The notes: generated by a model not told the origin, from the sequence alone. Shown: positions 18,630-28,071, counted from the stretch's first letter. The stretch is DNA of 64,000 nt from Candidatus Zipacnadia bacterium (GCA_029821735.1 JALGSU010000014.1:47354-111353), one strand, 5' to 3'. Translations and numbers: made by a program.

Positions 18630-19415
18630 ATGAGGCCGACTGTGCGACCGCTGCATCTGCTTGCTCTGGCGTATCTGGTGGCAACACTGGTGGGCTGCTC
18701 GACGGGCACCAGCCGAGGGCCGGTGTCCGCCGGCTCAAAGTCTGCGCCTTCCCAGGTGGCTGCGGCCCTGTTCGTCCAGCAGTGGGGCCAGATTCTGTGG
18801 GGGCTTGTGGCCAGCCAGACCGGGACGGAGACTCCTTCTTTCGGGACTCCTGTCGTCAACCCCGACGGATCCGTCAGTCAAAGCTACAGGGGCGTTGACG
18901 GCACCGAGGTTCTGCTGACGGCACTGCTGGACGGCACGATGAGACTGGACGTAACGCATCCCGACGGCTCCACACAAACTGTGGTGCAGTCGCGACCCGA
19001 ATTCGACGGCGTGTCGGTGACTAGCATCGACTGGCAGGTCACCTCCACCGACGGCCCGACGGTGAGCTACACCACCATTGTCGATGACCTGGGGACGATC
19101 TTCGACGCCAGCGACGACACGGTGGATCTGGTCGGCACCTCGACTTTGCCCAGCGGGCTCACCCAGCAGTTCACCGTGCGCACGGCAGGAGGAGTGACGG
19201 CGCTTCGGTCCGCGCGAGACCCGATTTCTCCCAGGCGGCTACCGGCAGCTACACCGACGCGGACTCTCGGATTGAGTTTACTCTGTCATCAACCGCCGTC
19301 GCCAAACAGCGCTGGGCCACGATGGTCGCCGACTTCGGAGGCGGAATGGTCGGTGAGGCCTCCCTCACGGCTCGCTTCGCCGGATCGGGACAGCTGCTGC
19401 AGGACGAGCAGTTGA
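18630..19415 (+). CDS. Putative lipoprotein, N-terminal part (frameshifted)
   Basis: It starts with a signal peptide and lipobox (LVGC, Cys23) and a strong AGGAGG site. Residues about 35-195 are beta-rich with repeated polar strands (NPDGSVSQSYRGVDGTEVLL; TSTDGPTVSYTTIVDD). From about 19222 onward this frame turns into proline/arginine/serine nonsense. The natural continuation lies in another frame (19223-19621), so a base is probably missing in the CCC run at 19220-19222. The joined protein would have about 330 residues. It follows the FecR-TPR-barrel gene by 21 bp and may be its partner lipoprotein. The family was not recognised. Confidence 0.6.
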   Translation: MRPTVRPLHLLALAYLVATLVGCSTGTSRGPVSAGSKSAPSQVAAALFVQQWGQILWGLVASQTGTETPSFGTPVVNPDGSVSQSYRGVDGTEVLLTALLDGTMRLDVTHPDGSTQTVVQSRPEFDGVSVTSIDWQVTSTDGPTVSYTTIVDDLGTIFDASDDTVDLVGTSTLPSGLTQQFTVRTAGGVTALRSARDPISPRRLPAATPTRTLGLSLLCHQPPSPNSAGPRWSPTSEAEWSVRPPSRLASPDRDSCCRTSS

Positions 19416-19621
19416 CCGCCCTGGTGTCATGGACGTCCGCCGGGGAGATGAACGTATCGTTTGTGACCGCGGAGCGCAGCGACATGTCGCCAGCGGGCGC
19501 CGCCCTCGACTTCCTGGTGAATCGCTGGCAGACATTGACCGCGCTGTTTGCCCCGGCGCCCGGTGTTGCCTCTCTGGCCGACCTCCGCCAACTGACTGCC
19601 GCCGAAGCGCGCGGGCGGTAG
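19223..19621 (+). CDS. Putative lipoprotein, C-terminal part (frameshifted)
   Basis: This frame continues the lipoprotein begun at 18630. It reads DFSQAATGSYTDADSRIEF and carries on to the stop at 19619-19621, ending in a helix-like tail (LADLRQLTAAEARGR). It has the same beta-rich character and glycine/serine content as the N-terminal part, and no start of its own. An internal ATG at 19322 has no convincing ribosome site. Confidence 0.55.
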   Translation, partial: DFSQAATGSYTDADSRIEFTLSSTAVAKQRWATMVADFGGGMVGEASLTARFAGSGQLLQDEQLTALVSWTSAGEMNVSFVTAERSDMSPAGAALDFLVNRWQTLTALFAPAPGVASLADLRQLTAAEARGR

Positions 19622-19739
19622 TGCTTCTGGTCAGTGACACCGGTCTTCACCCACAGAGGCTCCATCGTCGCACCGGTAGCGCATCGACTTCTGCATGTCT
19701 GGGCAGGCCGATGATGCGCACGCTCAGGTCAGGCATGGA

Positions 19740-19761
19740 ACTCTTCTCGCCAGAGAAGAGT
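19740..19761. terminator. Perfect 9-bp inverted repeat, terminator candidate
   Basis: ACTCTTCTC and GAGAAGAGT pair perfectly around a GCCA loop. The repeat lies between the lipoprotein stop and the next gene start. No T-tract follows, so termination is inferred only from its position and symmetry. An operator role for the downstream gene is the alternative. Confidence 0.4.
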
Positions 19762-19832
19762 CAGTGATGGATGTACGGTTGCGGAATGATCGCAGACAGG
19801 TAGAGTACGACTGAGACGGGGAGGCGCGTGCT

Positions 19833-20741
19833 GTGACGCGGCTGGCCTGGTTTGGTGTGGGTGCACTGGCCGTGGCGGGGCTCTGCCTGTGGCCAGGCGG
19901 CCCGTCCGACAACTCGGCGATGCTCCCCAATTTCGCGGTCGCCTGCGGACCCGCGCAGCTGCTTACCGCGCAGCCTTCCGGGGCCGGGACAGTCCTCACG
20001 CTGCATAGCTGCTCCGCCCGTGACATCGCACCGAAGACACGTCTGCGTGTGGACGATCGCCTGCTCGGACTGGCGCCCGGCCCCGGTGACGCCACGCTCG
20101 CCTGGAGCAGACGTGGCGCGTATCTCATCGATTCGCTCGCCGGACAGGTCACCTGCATCTGGCGCTCCCCTCAAGATATCCTGCAACTGCTCACGGTCAG
20201 ACCACCCACTTCTGGCGGGCCCCGCGTGCTGGCGCTCAGCGCCGAAGACACCTCGGGAGAGCGCCCGCTGACAAGCCACCTGCATCTGCTGGACCCCGCT
20301 GGCCACGAGACACCCCGACTGCTCGCGCCTGAGAGCGGCTACAACTTCTGGGCGGCCTCGGCCGGCGATGTGGACGGCGACGATGCCGAGGACTTGGCGT
20401 TGTGCACCTGGAGCTACACCGCACGCGACCCCGCTTACGCCCAGCGCTTCTTCGTGTACGGGTGGGACGAAAGCGGCGAGCTGTATCCTCGTTGGCGCGG
20501 CAGCCGGCTGTGCCGCCGCTATCAGCAGGCGGGTCTGAGCGGACTTGGCGAGGGACGCCCGGACGGCCTCGTGTCGGTCGAGGTGCCGCCCCACGGCGGG
20601 GCGCTGCTGGTCGCGTATGAGTGGAACCAGTTCGGCTTCTGGGGGCTGGGGCACAGCGAGACGTTCGCGCGAGTGGAGGAACCCCAGCTCGCCGACTGCG
20701 CCGGGGACGGTGCGCCGCGCGTTGGCATTTGCGTGTATTGA
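19833..20741 (+). CDS. FG-GAP-like exported protein, N-terminal part (frameshifted)
   Basis: GTG start with GGGGAGG 8 bases upstream. The N-terminus is a hydrophobic export signal (LAWFGVGALAVAGLCLW). The remainder is beta-rich and includes a calcium-loop-like FG-GAP/VCBS signature (GDVDGDDAEDLALCTW, about residues 177-192), suggesting a beta-propeller fragment. The frame ends in an early stop after PRVGICVY. Removing one T at 20722-20723 would read PRVAFACIDDRLAL and continue to 20913, giving about 359 residues. The next gene overlaps its end, so co-transcription with the DUF3160 gene is likely. Confidence 0.6.
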   Translation: MTRLAWFGVGALAVAGLCLWPGGPSDNSAMLPNFAVACGPAQLLTAQPSGAGTVLTLHSCSARDIAPKTRLRVDDRLLGLAPGPGDATLAWSRRGAYLIDSLAGQVTCIWRSPQDILQLLTVRPPTSGGPRVLALSAEDTSGERPLTSHLHLLDPAGHETPRLLAPESGYNFWAASAGDVDGDDAEDLALCTWSYTARDPAYAQRFFVYGWDESGELYPRWRGSRLCRRYQQAGLSGLGEGRPDGLVSVEVPPHGGALLVAYEWNQFGFWGLGHSETFARVEEPQLADCAGDGAPRVGICVY

Positions 20742-20913
20742 CGACCGCCTCGCACTTGTGTCGCAGAGCGCGCCGCTGGATGACACCACGCAGATCACCG
20801 TGCTTGAGCGCGTCGAGGGCGATGTCTTGGTTGAATGGAACAGGCAGGGCGATCCCCGGCCGAGATCCGTAGCGATGGAACGTGTGATTGAGGAGGAGAG
20901 CAGTGATGCGTAA
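20725..20913 (+). CDS. FG-GAP-like exported protein, C-terminal part (frameshifted)
   Basis: In-frame continuation of the gene at 19833 after the single-base break. It reads AFACIDDRLALVSQ... to a stop at 20911-20913. Its last codons overlap the ATG of the DUF3160 gene at 20906 by 8 bases, as expected for translational coupling. It is not a gene by itself. Confidence 0.55.
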   Translation, partial: AFACIDDRLALVSQSAPLDDTTQITVLERVEGDVLVEWNRQGDPRPRSVAMERVIEEESSDA

Positions 20914-23206
20914 GAGCACGTGGTTGCTGCCTATGCTGTGCGCGATGATGGTGTGTGTGTTGGGTTGCCCGCGCCCTGCCGACCAGGTACCCGTCGGAGA
21001 AATTCCTGTGCAAACGGGGTCCGAGGTCACTTCGAACGGCCGCCTGGCGCAGCAGTACCAGTTCGGCGCTGAGGCCGCCTTCAGCGTGGACCTGGGCGAC
21101 CCGCCGGCCTTCACCCCTCAGGTGAAGTCATACGACGTCCGGTCGGGCTGTGATAACGTCGCCAACCGCAAGCTCTTCGGCGAGCGCCTGCAGCCCGCGC
21201 ACTTCGCAGCCATGGCCGAGAGGGGCTTCGTGGTCGGGGCCGCCGAGTGGAAGCAGACCGAGTTCATCTACGAGCAGAACAACTACCCTCGGGAACACTG
21301 GCCGAGCTTCGTGACCACGGACTCGATTCTGCACACCTTCCACGTGTTCTTCGACTACTGCCTGCGGACGATTGAGGTCAGCACGCTCTACGAGCGCGCC
21401 GAGACACTGGCGAAGGGTCTGGTGGCACACGCCGCTGAGCGCTACGAGACGGAGACAATCGCCGAGGTCAAAGAGGCGGCGCGCAACAACTTCGCCTACT
21501 GCGTGGTGCCCGCGCGTCTACTGGAGATACCGACCGAGGCCCTGGGCGTGACCGTCCCCGACGATGTGGAGGAGTTGGTGGCGCAGGAGTTGGCGCTGAT
21601 CGACAAGCACGCAGGCTTCGCGGTGTCGCCGACGGTTGGCTTCAAGGTGGACTACTCGCAGTTCATCCCTCGCGGGCACTACACCCGCAGCGATAAGCTC
21701 AAGCGCTACTTCAAGGCCGTGATGTGGTACGGCCTGGTACCTGTGGCCCTGCGCAACATCAAAGGCGTCTTCGCCCCTGTACAGGCCCGGCAAGCGGTGC
21801 TGCTGGCCGACATCGTGGTCAATGGCAAGGTGGGCGATGAAGCCATCGGCAAGGTGTGGGAGGACGTGTACGAGCCTACCGCGTTCATGGTCGGCTACGC
21901 GGATGACAACACGCCCGGCGACTACGGGAAGGTCATCCCCGGCCTGTTCGGCGACCCCATCGAGGCGAAGAAGCTGGTGCCGGAGGAGGACCTGAAGAAG
22001 CTGGCCGAGCAGGTGCTGGCGCTGCGCCCGCCCGGCATCGTCATGGCCTCCGTCACGAACGATCCGAAGCTTCCCGGCATCCCGCAGTTCCGCGTGATGG
22101 GCCAGCGCTTCGTGCTCGACTCGCACATCTTCCAGATGATGGTCTACCCGCATGTGGGCAAGCACGCCCGCACCAGGCTGTTACGCACCTTCCCCATGGG
22201 CCTGGACCTGTTCAGCGTCATGGGCTCGGAGCGCGCTTACCAGATTGCCGACAAAGTATACGACCAACCGGGCTTCGCGGGCTACGACAAGCAGACCGAG
22301 GAGCTGCGCCAGAAGGTCGCGGCGCTGACCGAGGAGGAGTGGACGAGCAACCTCTACTACGGCTGGCTGCACACGCTCCGGTACCTCACTGAGGTCAAGC
22401 GCGAGGGCTACCCCACCTTCATGCAGGACCAGGCGTGGGTGGACAAGCAGCTCAACACGGCGCTCGGGAGCTGGGCCGAGCTGTGCCACGACACGATCCT
22501 CTACCGCAAGCAGTCGGTGGTTGCCGAGTGCGGCGGCGAGGGCGGCGAACAGGACCCGCCGCCTCCGCCCAAGGGCTACGTGGAGCCGGAGGTGATGACC
22601 TACTGGCGCCTGAAGCTGCTGGCGACCCAGCTCCGCGACGGTCTGCAGCAGCGGGGCCTGCTGGCGGATGAGCGGCTGACGGCGAAGTTCGCCGACCTCA
22701 TCTCGCTGCTCGAGTTCCTGGAGCAGACCTCTGTCAAGGAGCTGACCGGCCAGACGCTGACCGCGGAGGAGTATCGGCAGATCGAGTACTACGGCGACAC
22801 ACTGGCGCGCCTCAATCTCTACATGGAGTTGGGGGATGAGGGCGACGAGATAACCAGCGCCACCGACAAGGACATGGCGGTTATCGCGGACGTGCATACT
22901 GGTGTGATCGGTACCGAGTACTTCGCGCTGGAGGAGGGCGTCGGGCATGCGGACGAGATCTACGTGGTCTATCCCTGCGAGGGCAAGCTGCTCATCGGCC
23001 GCGGGGCGGTGTTCTCCTACCACGAGTTCATCCAGCCCGTCGCGGACCGGCTGACCGACGAGAAGTGGCAGGAGATGCTTGCCTCGCCCTCACCGCCCAA
23101 GCGCCCGCAGTGGGTGGACAGCTTCCTGAGCGACACGCCGCTGCAGGGCGAGACCGGCGCCAACGTCGAGGACCAGGCACCGGCCTTCACCAAGGGAGGC
23201 TGCTGA
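20906..23206 (+). CDS. DUF3160 domain lipoprotein
   Basis: A 766-residue lipoprotein (VLGC, Cys21). The ATG at 20906 is preferred over an earlier in-frame start because AGGAGGAG lies at the correct distance before it. The body matches the DUF3160 family, with the hallmark stretch FVTTDSILHTFHVFFDY (about residues 133-149) followed by long alpha-helical segments. DUF3160 proteins are exported, found in bacteria and archaea, and of unknown activity. Three bases separate its stop from the CapA-type gene, indicating one transcript. Near residue 550 there is a glycine/glutamate/proline insert (GGEGGEQDPPPPPKG), probably a flexible loop. Confidence 0.8.
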   Translation: MRKSTWLLPMLCAMMVCVLGCPRPADQVPVGEIPVQTGSEVTSNGRLAQQYQFGAEAAFSVDLGDPPAFTPQVKSYDVRSGCDNVANRKLFGERLQPAHFAAMAERGFVVGAAEWKQTEFIYEQNNYPREHWPSFVTTDSILHTFHVFFDYCLRTIEVSTLYERAETLAKGLVAHAAERYETETIAEVKEAARNNFAYCVVPARLLEIPTEALGVTVPDDVEELVAQELALIDKHAGFAVSPTVGFKVDYSQFIPRGHYTRSDKLKRYFKAVMWYGLVPVALRNIKGVFAPVQARQAVLLADIVVNGKVGDEAIGKVWEDVYEPTAFMVGYADDNTPGDYGKVIPGLFGDPIEAKKLVPEEDLKKLAEQVLALRPPGIVMASVTNDPKLPGIPQFRVMGQRFVLDSHIFQMMVYPHVGKHARTRLLRTFPMGLDLFSVMGSERAYQIADKVYDQPGFAGYDKQTEELRQKVAALTEEEWTSNLYYGWLHTLRYLTEVKREGYPTFMQDQAWVDKQLNTALGSWAELCHDTILYRKQSVVAECGGEGGEQDPPPPPKGYVEPEVMTYWRLKLLATQLRDGLQQRGLLADERLTAKFADLISLLEFLEQTSVKELTGQTLTAEEYRQIEYYGDTLARLNLYMELGDEGDEITSATDKDMAVIADVHTGVIGTEYFALEEGVGHADEIYVVYPCEGKLLIGRGAVFSYHEFIQPVADRLTDEKWQEMLASPSPPKRPQWVDSFLSDTPLQGETGANVEDQAPAFTKGGC

Positions 23207-23209
23207 CGC

Positions 23210-24238
23210 ATGATCAGACCGGCGCAGGCGCTCGCGGCCGTGGTGCTGGCGGCCCTGATGGCGGTCGTGCTGGGTCTGCGCGCAACCGACAGCGAGGAGC
23301 CGGTCACCCTCACCTGCGTGGGCGACATCATGCTGGGTCGCGACGTCGCCAGGGCCTGCGAGCAGCATGGCCCGGCCTGGCCGCTGGCCGAGGTCGCGGC
23401 CGAACTGGCGCGCGCGGACCTGACCTTGGGCAACCTCGAGTGCCCACTGACCGACGTCCGCACGCGCATGCCGCGAGTGAACTCCCTGCGCGCCTCCCCG
23501 GACATGGCGCGCGTGCTGGCTCAAGCGGGCTTCGATGTGCTTGGCCTCGCCAACAATCACGCGGCTGACTACGGCCGCCCCGGCCTGACCGAGACGCTGT
23601 CGGCGCTGGAGGAGGCGGGCATCACTCCCATCGGCGCGGGCCGAACGCTGCAAAAGGCGAAAGCGGGGCGCGTGGTCACCGTGCGCGGCCTGCGGGTCGG
23701 GTTCGCGGGCTTCTCGAACTTCCCCTACGTGAACTTCGTGCATGACCCGCCACGCGCCGGCATCTCGATGCTCAGCGAAGAGGCGCTGCGGGAGTGCCTG
23801 CCCCCGTTGGTGCAGCGCTGCGACGTGCTCGTGGTCAGCTTCCACTGGGGCAAGGAGGGCTCGCGCGCGGTCAGCGACTTCGAGCGGCGCACGGCCCACC
23901 TCGCGGTGGATCTGGGGGCCGATCTTGTGGTGGGGCACCACGCGCATGTGCGCGGCGAGATCGAGCGCTACCGCGGCGCGCTGATCTGCTACTGCCTGGG
24001 CAACCTGGTCTTCGACCAGCACAGTTGGGGCGGCAATGAGGGATACATCCTGCACTGCGAGGTGAGCCGATCGGGCGTCGAGAGCTTTGAGGCCCTGCCG
24101 GTCGAGGTGGTCGATTGCCGCGCCCGCTACACGCTGCCGGGCGTGGTGAGTTCCCTGGAGTCGCGAGACCCGCTCCGGGGGCAGGGCCCCCAGCCACATC
24201 CTGCAGCGCCGGCTCCACACCACCCGGCGACACCATGA
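23210..24238 (+). CDS. CapA-family metallophosphoesterase-like protein
   Basis: A 342-residue protein with an N-terminal hydrophobic segment (AVVLAALMAVVLGL), so it is membrane-anchored or exported. It carries all landmarks of the CapA/PgsA fold: GDIMLGR (about 38-44), GNLECPL (about 74-80), ANNHAADYG (about 116), FHWGKE (about 206), GHHAH (about 242) and GNLVFDQ (about 263). The family is named after poly-gamma-glutamate capsule synthesis, but most members have unproved roles in envelope metabolism. It follows the DUF3160 lipoprotein by 3 bp. The last 30 residues (rich in Pro, Ala, His) are unlike the family and may be a random extension. Confidence 0.8.
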   Translation: MIRPAQALAAVVLAALMAVVLGLRATDSEEPVTLTCVGDIMLGRDVARACEQHGPAWPLAEVAAELARADLTLGNLECPLTDVRTRMPRVNSLRASPDMARVLAQAGFDVLGLANNHAADYGRPGLTETLSALEEAGITPIGAGRTLQKAKAGRVVTVRGLRVGFAGFSNFPYVNFVHDPPRAGISMLSEEALRECLPPLVQRCDVLVVSFHWGKEGSRAVSDFERRTAHLAVDLGADLVVGHHAHVRGEIERYRGALICYCLGNLVFDQHSWGGNEGYILHCEVSRSGVESFEALPVEVVDCRARYTLPGVVSSLESRDPLRGQGPQPHPAAPAPHHPATP

Positions 24239-24484
24239 CCGCCTCGTCGAACTCCGCCGCCATGCTTCCATCGATCACCGTTATCGTGTTTCGGTTACCC
24301 CCGGGGTCAGGCCGCGAGTGTATGGCGCACGTAGTGTCGCCATCCTCAATGTTGTCGTCGAGCGTGAACCGGCAGTTGCGTGGCCGCGATCAGCGCCAGC
24401 GCCACCCATACCATCGGGAGGTCTGCGGCGCTGTGGCGCTGAAGCTAGACGACGGTCCGATCCTGACCGCGGAGGGTGATTCGG

Positions 24485-25648
24485 ATGTCGCGTGGCTGGG
24501 CAATGGCGATCGCCGCGCTCGTGCTGATGACCGGTACATGGGCACGCGGCGAGCCGCCCGTGGGCTACGATGACCCCGGTTCGGACCGGGGTGGGCCGAC
24601 GCTGCAGGGCGGACCGGGCTGGGTCGAGGAAGTCTGGCCTCGGACCATCGACTTCGCCGAGGACTTCGCGGGCGGTACGCCCACGGTGATGTTCCTCACC
24701 AACTACGGCGGCGTGGACACCGTCCACGAACTGGCGCGGCGTTTGCCCATGGACGTCGTGCATCTGTATCCGCCCAGCGACAACAAGTTCACCTCCCGCG
24801 AGCACTTCCGCGAGCTCCTGGAGAGCCGCGAAAAGATCGACTGCTTCGTCCTCAGCCGTTTCAACCACGCTTCCATCCCTGCCGATGTGCAGTACGAGAT
24901 GCTCAGCCGCGTACGCGACGGCGCCGGAATGGTCGTTGTGGACTGCTTCGACCGGTCGCCAACGCTCACTCCCCGCTTCCTGGAGCTTGAGGCCACCGAG
25001 GAGGGCGCACGGCTGATCCAGGGCATCCCCTACGACGGCCTGCGCAAGTGGGAGACCACCGAGGCGCGCGATTACGTGACCTTCAACTACTGGAACACCC
25101 GCGGGCAACTGCACTTCAACCCGCAGGAGAGCGCATACGAGTATGACAGCGTGACGGTCTACCCGTTTGGCGCGGGGCGGATCGTGTGGGTCGGCACGGG
25201 GACGCACTGGGCGCGGGCCCGGCGATCGGGGCGCACGCTGCTGCCACATATCCAGCAGAACCGCTCGATGTACGTCGAAACGGACTACCTCTACAGTCAC
25301 ACCGCGAAGGCGATACTGAAATCGCTCGGCTACGCCCCCGCGGTGCAGGTGACGACTGCCGAGGGCGAGAGCGACCCGTCGGCGGTGCGACTGATGAACA
25401 TCACCGACGCCGACTTTGCTGGCAGACTGCGCTGGCAGGTGCGGGATACGTGGGGGATCGTGGGGCGAGGAGGCGCTGAACGTGCCCGCCGCGGCAAGCG
25501 TGGGGCTGCCGGACGCCATCCAGGTGACCGATGCCGGGCGGCAGTTCGTGGACATGTGGGTGCTGGGTGGCGACGGCGAGGTGGTGGACTGGGGTTCAGC
25601 CTTCGCGAATCCGGACCGAGGGGTGTCCGCACCAGAGATCACCCCTGA
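24485..25648 (+). CDS. Large secreted GH42-like protein A, N-terminal part (frameshifted)
   Basis: The ATG at 24485 is chosen because GGAGG lies 9 bases upstream. A GTG at 24476 touches that site and is unlikely. A signal peptide (AMAIAALVLMTGTWARG) leads into an amidotransferase/ThuA-like alpha/beta domain, about residues 40-260 (VMFLTNYGGVDTVHELARR; DAV-type strands; AGRIVWVGTG). The frame is lost at about 25452-25465, within G5/G4 runs, where one extra G would explain the break. Codons after that point are nonsense. Joined to the two following pieces, the product would have about 1195 residues. It is a paralogue of the gene at 31375. Confidence 0.65.
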   Translation: MSRGWAMAIAALVLMTGTWARGEPPVGYDDPGSDRGGPTLQGGPGWVEEVWPRTIDFAEDFAGGTPTVMFLTNYGGVDTVHELARRLPMDVVHLYPPSDNKFTSREHFRELLESREKIDCFVLSRFNHASIPADVQYEMLSRVRDGAGMVVVDCFDRSPTLTPRFLELEATEEGARLIQGIPYDGLRKWETTEARDYVTFNYWNTRGQLHFNPQESAYEYDSVTVYPFGAGRIVWVGTGTHWARARRSGRTLLPHIQQNRSMYVETDYLYSHTAKAILKSLGYAPAVQVTTAEGESDPSAVRLMNITDADFAGRLRWQVRDTWGIVGRGGAERARRGKRGAAGRHPGDRCRAAVRGHVGAGWRRRGGGLGFSLRESGPRGVRTRDHP

Positions 25649-26243
25649 GACCCCCGAGGGCACCTCGCGCGGCGAGCCGTTGCGAGCAAGCATCACCGCG
25701 CCGGGCGCGCCTGGCGATTCAGTGGTGCGCGCCACGCTTGTGGACCGCTATTGGCGGGAAGTGGGGCGCATCGAGCAGCCTGCGGGCGGAGTAATGGCCT
25801 GTGAGTTCCCGACCGAAGGGCTGGACGGGCAGATATGGACGCTGAAGGCGGACGTGCTGGCGGCGGACGGGAGCATCCTGGCTCGATCATGGGCGAACCT
25901 GACCAGCCCACACACGCGCGCCACGCGTGGCGGTTTCCACCCGCTGATGACCTGTGCGGCTATGGCCTGCCCAGAGGAGGCGGCGCGGCGGGAGTATCTG
26001 CGGCGACTGGGCTTCCTGGCCAACCGGCCCTACACGCCCGGTGACCGGCTCATGGCTGAGGCGAGCGCCTGGTCTGACATTCAGATGCACCCCTTCCCCT
26101 TCAACCTGCGCGGCGCGGTCAACGACTACAAGGGCGACCACATCACCGATTGGGAGGAGCCGCGGGTGCGCGCGGAACTGGAGGAGGCGATGCGGGTATA
26201 CCACGCAGAAGTTCCACGAGTGGCTCAAGCGCGAGTACGGTGA
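25461..26243 (+). CDS. Large secreted GH42-like protein A, middle part (frameshifted)
   Basis: Continuation of the gene at 24485 in the next frame. It reads WGEEALNVPAAASVGL and then a beta-sandwich (APGDSVVRATLVDRYWREVGRIEQ), followed by the start of a barrel (GGFHPLMTCAAMACPEEA; SAWSDIQMHPFPFNL). The frame breaks again near 26202. The codons after MRVYHA in this frame are nonsense and the reading continues in the third frame. Confidence 0.6.
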   Translation, partial: WGEEALNVPAAASVGLPDAIQVTDAGRQFVDMWVLGGDGEVVDWGSAFANPDRGVSAPEITPETPEGTSRGEPLRASITAPGAPGDSVVRATLVDRYWREVGRIEQPAGGVMACEFPTEGLDGQIWTLKADVLAADGSILARSWANLTSPHTRATRGGFHPLMTCAAMACPEEAARREYLRRLGFLANRPYTPGDRLMAEASAWSDIQMHPFPFNLRGAVNDYKGDHITDWEEPRVRAELEEAMRVYHAEVPRVAQARVR

Positions 26244-28071
26244 CATCGCGGCCGTGGGCGTGGCCTGGGGGATGGACGAACGCAGCTTCCACAGTTTCGG
26301 GCGCGTGCATCGCGAGATGGTGCAGGCCGAGTATGAGGCCGGCAACACCGCGCCCTGGATAGACGCCCAGCGCTTTCTGCAGGAGCTGTGGGTACGGAGG
26401 CTGGCAGACCTGCGCGATGTCGTCCGCGAGGTCAACCCGGACGCGGTGGTGGGCTCAGACGCCGGCTACTACGGATCGGCGCTCTCGGCCATGTTCGGGG
26501 AATTGGACTACCTCGCGCCATACTACCGCGATGGCCGAGGCACCAAGGTCGCTGTGGCACGCGGACGGATGCGCCGAGACGGCGATTACGGAGGGTGTCT
26601 GGGAAGCTATGGTGACAAGCGCGCGAAGATGTTCGATCGGCGCGGGCAGATCTGGGATGTGCTCTTCGCTGGCGGCAACGGCCTCTACTACTGGACGATG
26701 GGCGTGGGGATGAGCGAGGGCATGGTGCTCTCGGACAAGCACGCGCTCTACCAGTGTGAGGTCATCGAGGAGATCGCGTCAGGCATCGGGGAGCTGTTCA
26801 CGAGCGCGGAACGCATCTTTGACGCTGTCGCCATCCTCGACAGTCAGACCTCGGGCATCTGCGATCAACTCGAGAAAGAGGGCGAGCCGGTCACTATCCA
26901 GGAGAACAGCCTCGCGGCCGCGCAGTGGGTGCTCGAGGACCTGGGCCTGAATCCGTGGACGATCACCACGCCCGAACTGGTTGAGGGCTGGTTGGCGGAC
27001 AATGACATCCGGGCGCTGCTGCTTCCGGGAGTGACCTGCCTGACCGACGTTGAGGCCGAGGCAATTCGAGCCTTCGTCGAGGGTGGCGGCACGGTCATCG
27101 CGGATGTGCTGCCGGGGCGGCGACTGCCCAACGGCAACTTGCGCGACGCGCCGCCGCTGCTGGACGTGTTCGGTGTGAAGTTCGACGCGACATCCGAGAC
27201 CACGCGAGTGCGCGGGACGCTTGCAGGGAGCGCGACGGACGCTGGCCCCACGCTTGACTTCGGCCCGGCGCTCGCGGACCCGAGAGTGATCGCGGACGGC
27301 GCGAGCGCGCTGGGTACGCTTGCCCCGGAGGAGGGCGAGCCGGTGGCGGCGCTGTTCGTCAATCAGAGCGGGGCGGGGCGGGCGCTGTGCCTGAACGCGT
27401 CCTTCTCAAGCTACGTGACCTATCGCAACGAGACCGGGGATGTGTGGCGGGCGTGGCCGGAGGTGGTGCGGGAGGGGATGCGCGCCGCGAGCATTGAGCC
27501 TACGTTCACCTACGAGGTCGGGGGCGAGATGCGTGGCATGGAGATCAGCGGCTTCCGCAGCGGCGCGGGCTACCTCGTGGGCGTGGCGGATCTGGGCTTC
27601 GGCGGCGAGGGTGGGAGGCGGAGCTTCCGGGTGAGCTGCCCGGCGCCTATGCACATATACGAGGTGCGCAGCGGGCGCTACCTGGGCGAGAGCGCGACTA
27701 TCGAAGACGAGATCCCAGAGCGTGGCCACCGGGCCTACGCGCTTCTGCCCTACCGCGTACGTGCGGTCAGCCTGAACGCGGACGCGACCAGTGCCCCTTG
27801 CGGCGAGACTATCACGCTGACTGCGGACGTGGGCACCGAACCGGCCGGCCGCAGTGCGCTGCATGTGCTGCGCATCGAGACGCGCGCGCCCGACGGCGAG
27901 AGCTTCTTCCCCTTCCGGCGAGTGCTGAGGATGCCCGAGGCCGGCCCGCTGCGAGTGCCCCTGACCACGGCCCTGGGCGACATGCCCGGCGAGTGGACCT
28001 TCACCGCGACCGACATCAGCACGGGCCAGTCGGCGACGACCACCGTGACACTGGGAGGTGGTGAGGGATGA
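26203..28071 (+). CDS. Large secreted GH42-like protein A, C-terminal part (frameshifted)
   Basis: Third piece of the gene, about 622 residues. It resumes the barrel with TQKFHEWLKREYGDIAAV, a helix that in GH42 beta-galactosidase-like proteins follows the substrate-binding loops. A class I amidotransferase-like 'trimerization' domain follows (DIRALLLPGVTCLTDVEAEA; GGGTVIADVLPG), then two beta-sandwich domains. The C-terminal layout (ALLPYRVRAVSLN... GEWTFTATD) matches the end of the paralogue at 31375-34815 (ALLPYEVQGISVE... GRWIITARD). The stop overlaps the next ATG (ATGA), indicating translational coupling. Confidence 0.65.
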   Translation, partial: TQKFHEWLKREYGDIAAVGVAWGMDERSFHSFGRVHREMVQAEYEAGNTAPWIDAQRFLQELWVRRLADLRDVVREVNPDAVVGSDAGYYGSALSAMFGELDYLAPYYRDGRGTKVAVARGRMRRDGDYGGCLGSYGDKRAKMFDRRGQIWDVLFAGGNGLYYWTMGVGMSEGMVLSDKHALYQCEVIEEIASGIGELFTSAERIFDAVAILDSQTSGICDQLEKEGEPVTIQENSLAAAQWVLEDLGLNPWTITTPELVEGWLADNDIRALLLPGVTCLTDVEAEAIRAFVEGGGTVIADVLPGRRLPNGNLRDAPPLLDVFGVKFDATSETTRVRGTLAGSATDAGPTLDFGPALADPRVIADGASALGTLAPEEGEPVAALFVNQSGAGRALCLNASFSSYVTYRNETGDVWRAWPEVVREGMRAASIEPTFTYEVGGEMRGMEISGFRSGAGYLVGVADLGFGGEGGRRSFRVSCPAPMHIYEVRSGRYLGESATIEDEIPERGHRAYALLPYRVRAVSLNADATSAPCGETITLTADVGTEPAGRSALHVLRIETRAPDGESFFPFRRVLRMPEAGPLRVPLTTALGDMPGEWTFTATDISTGQSATTTVTLGGGEG

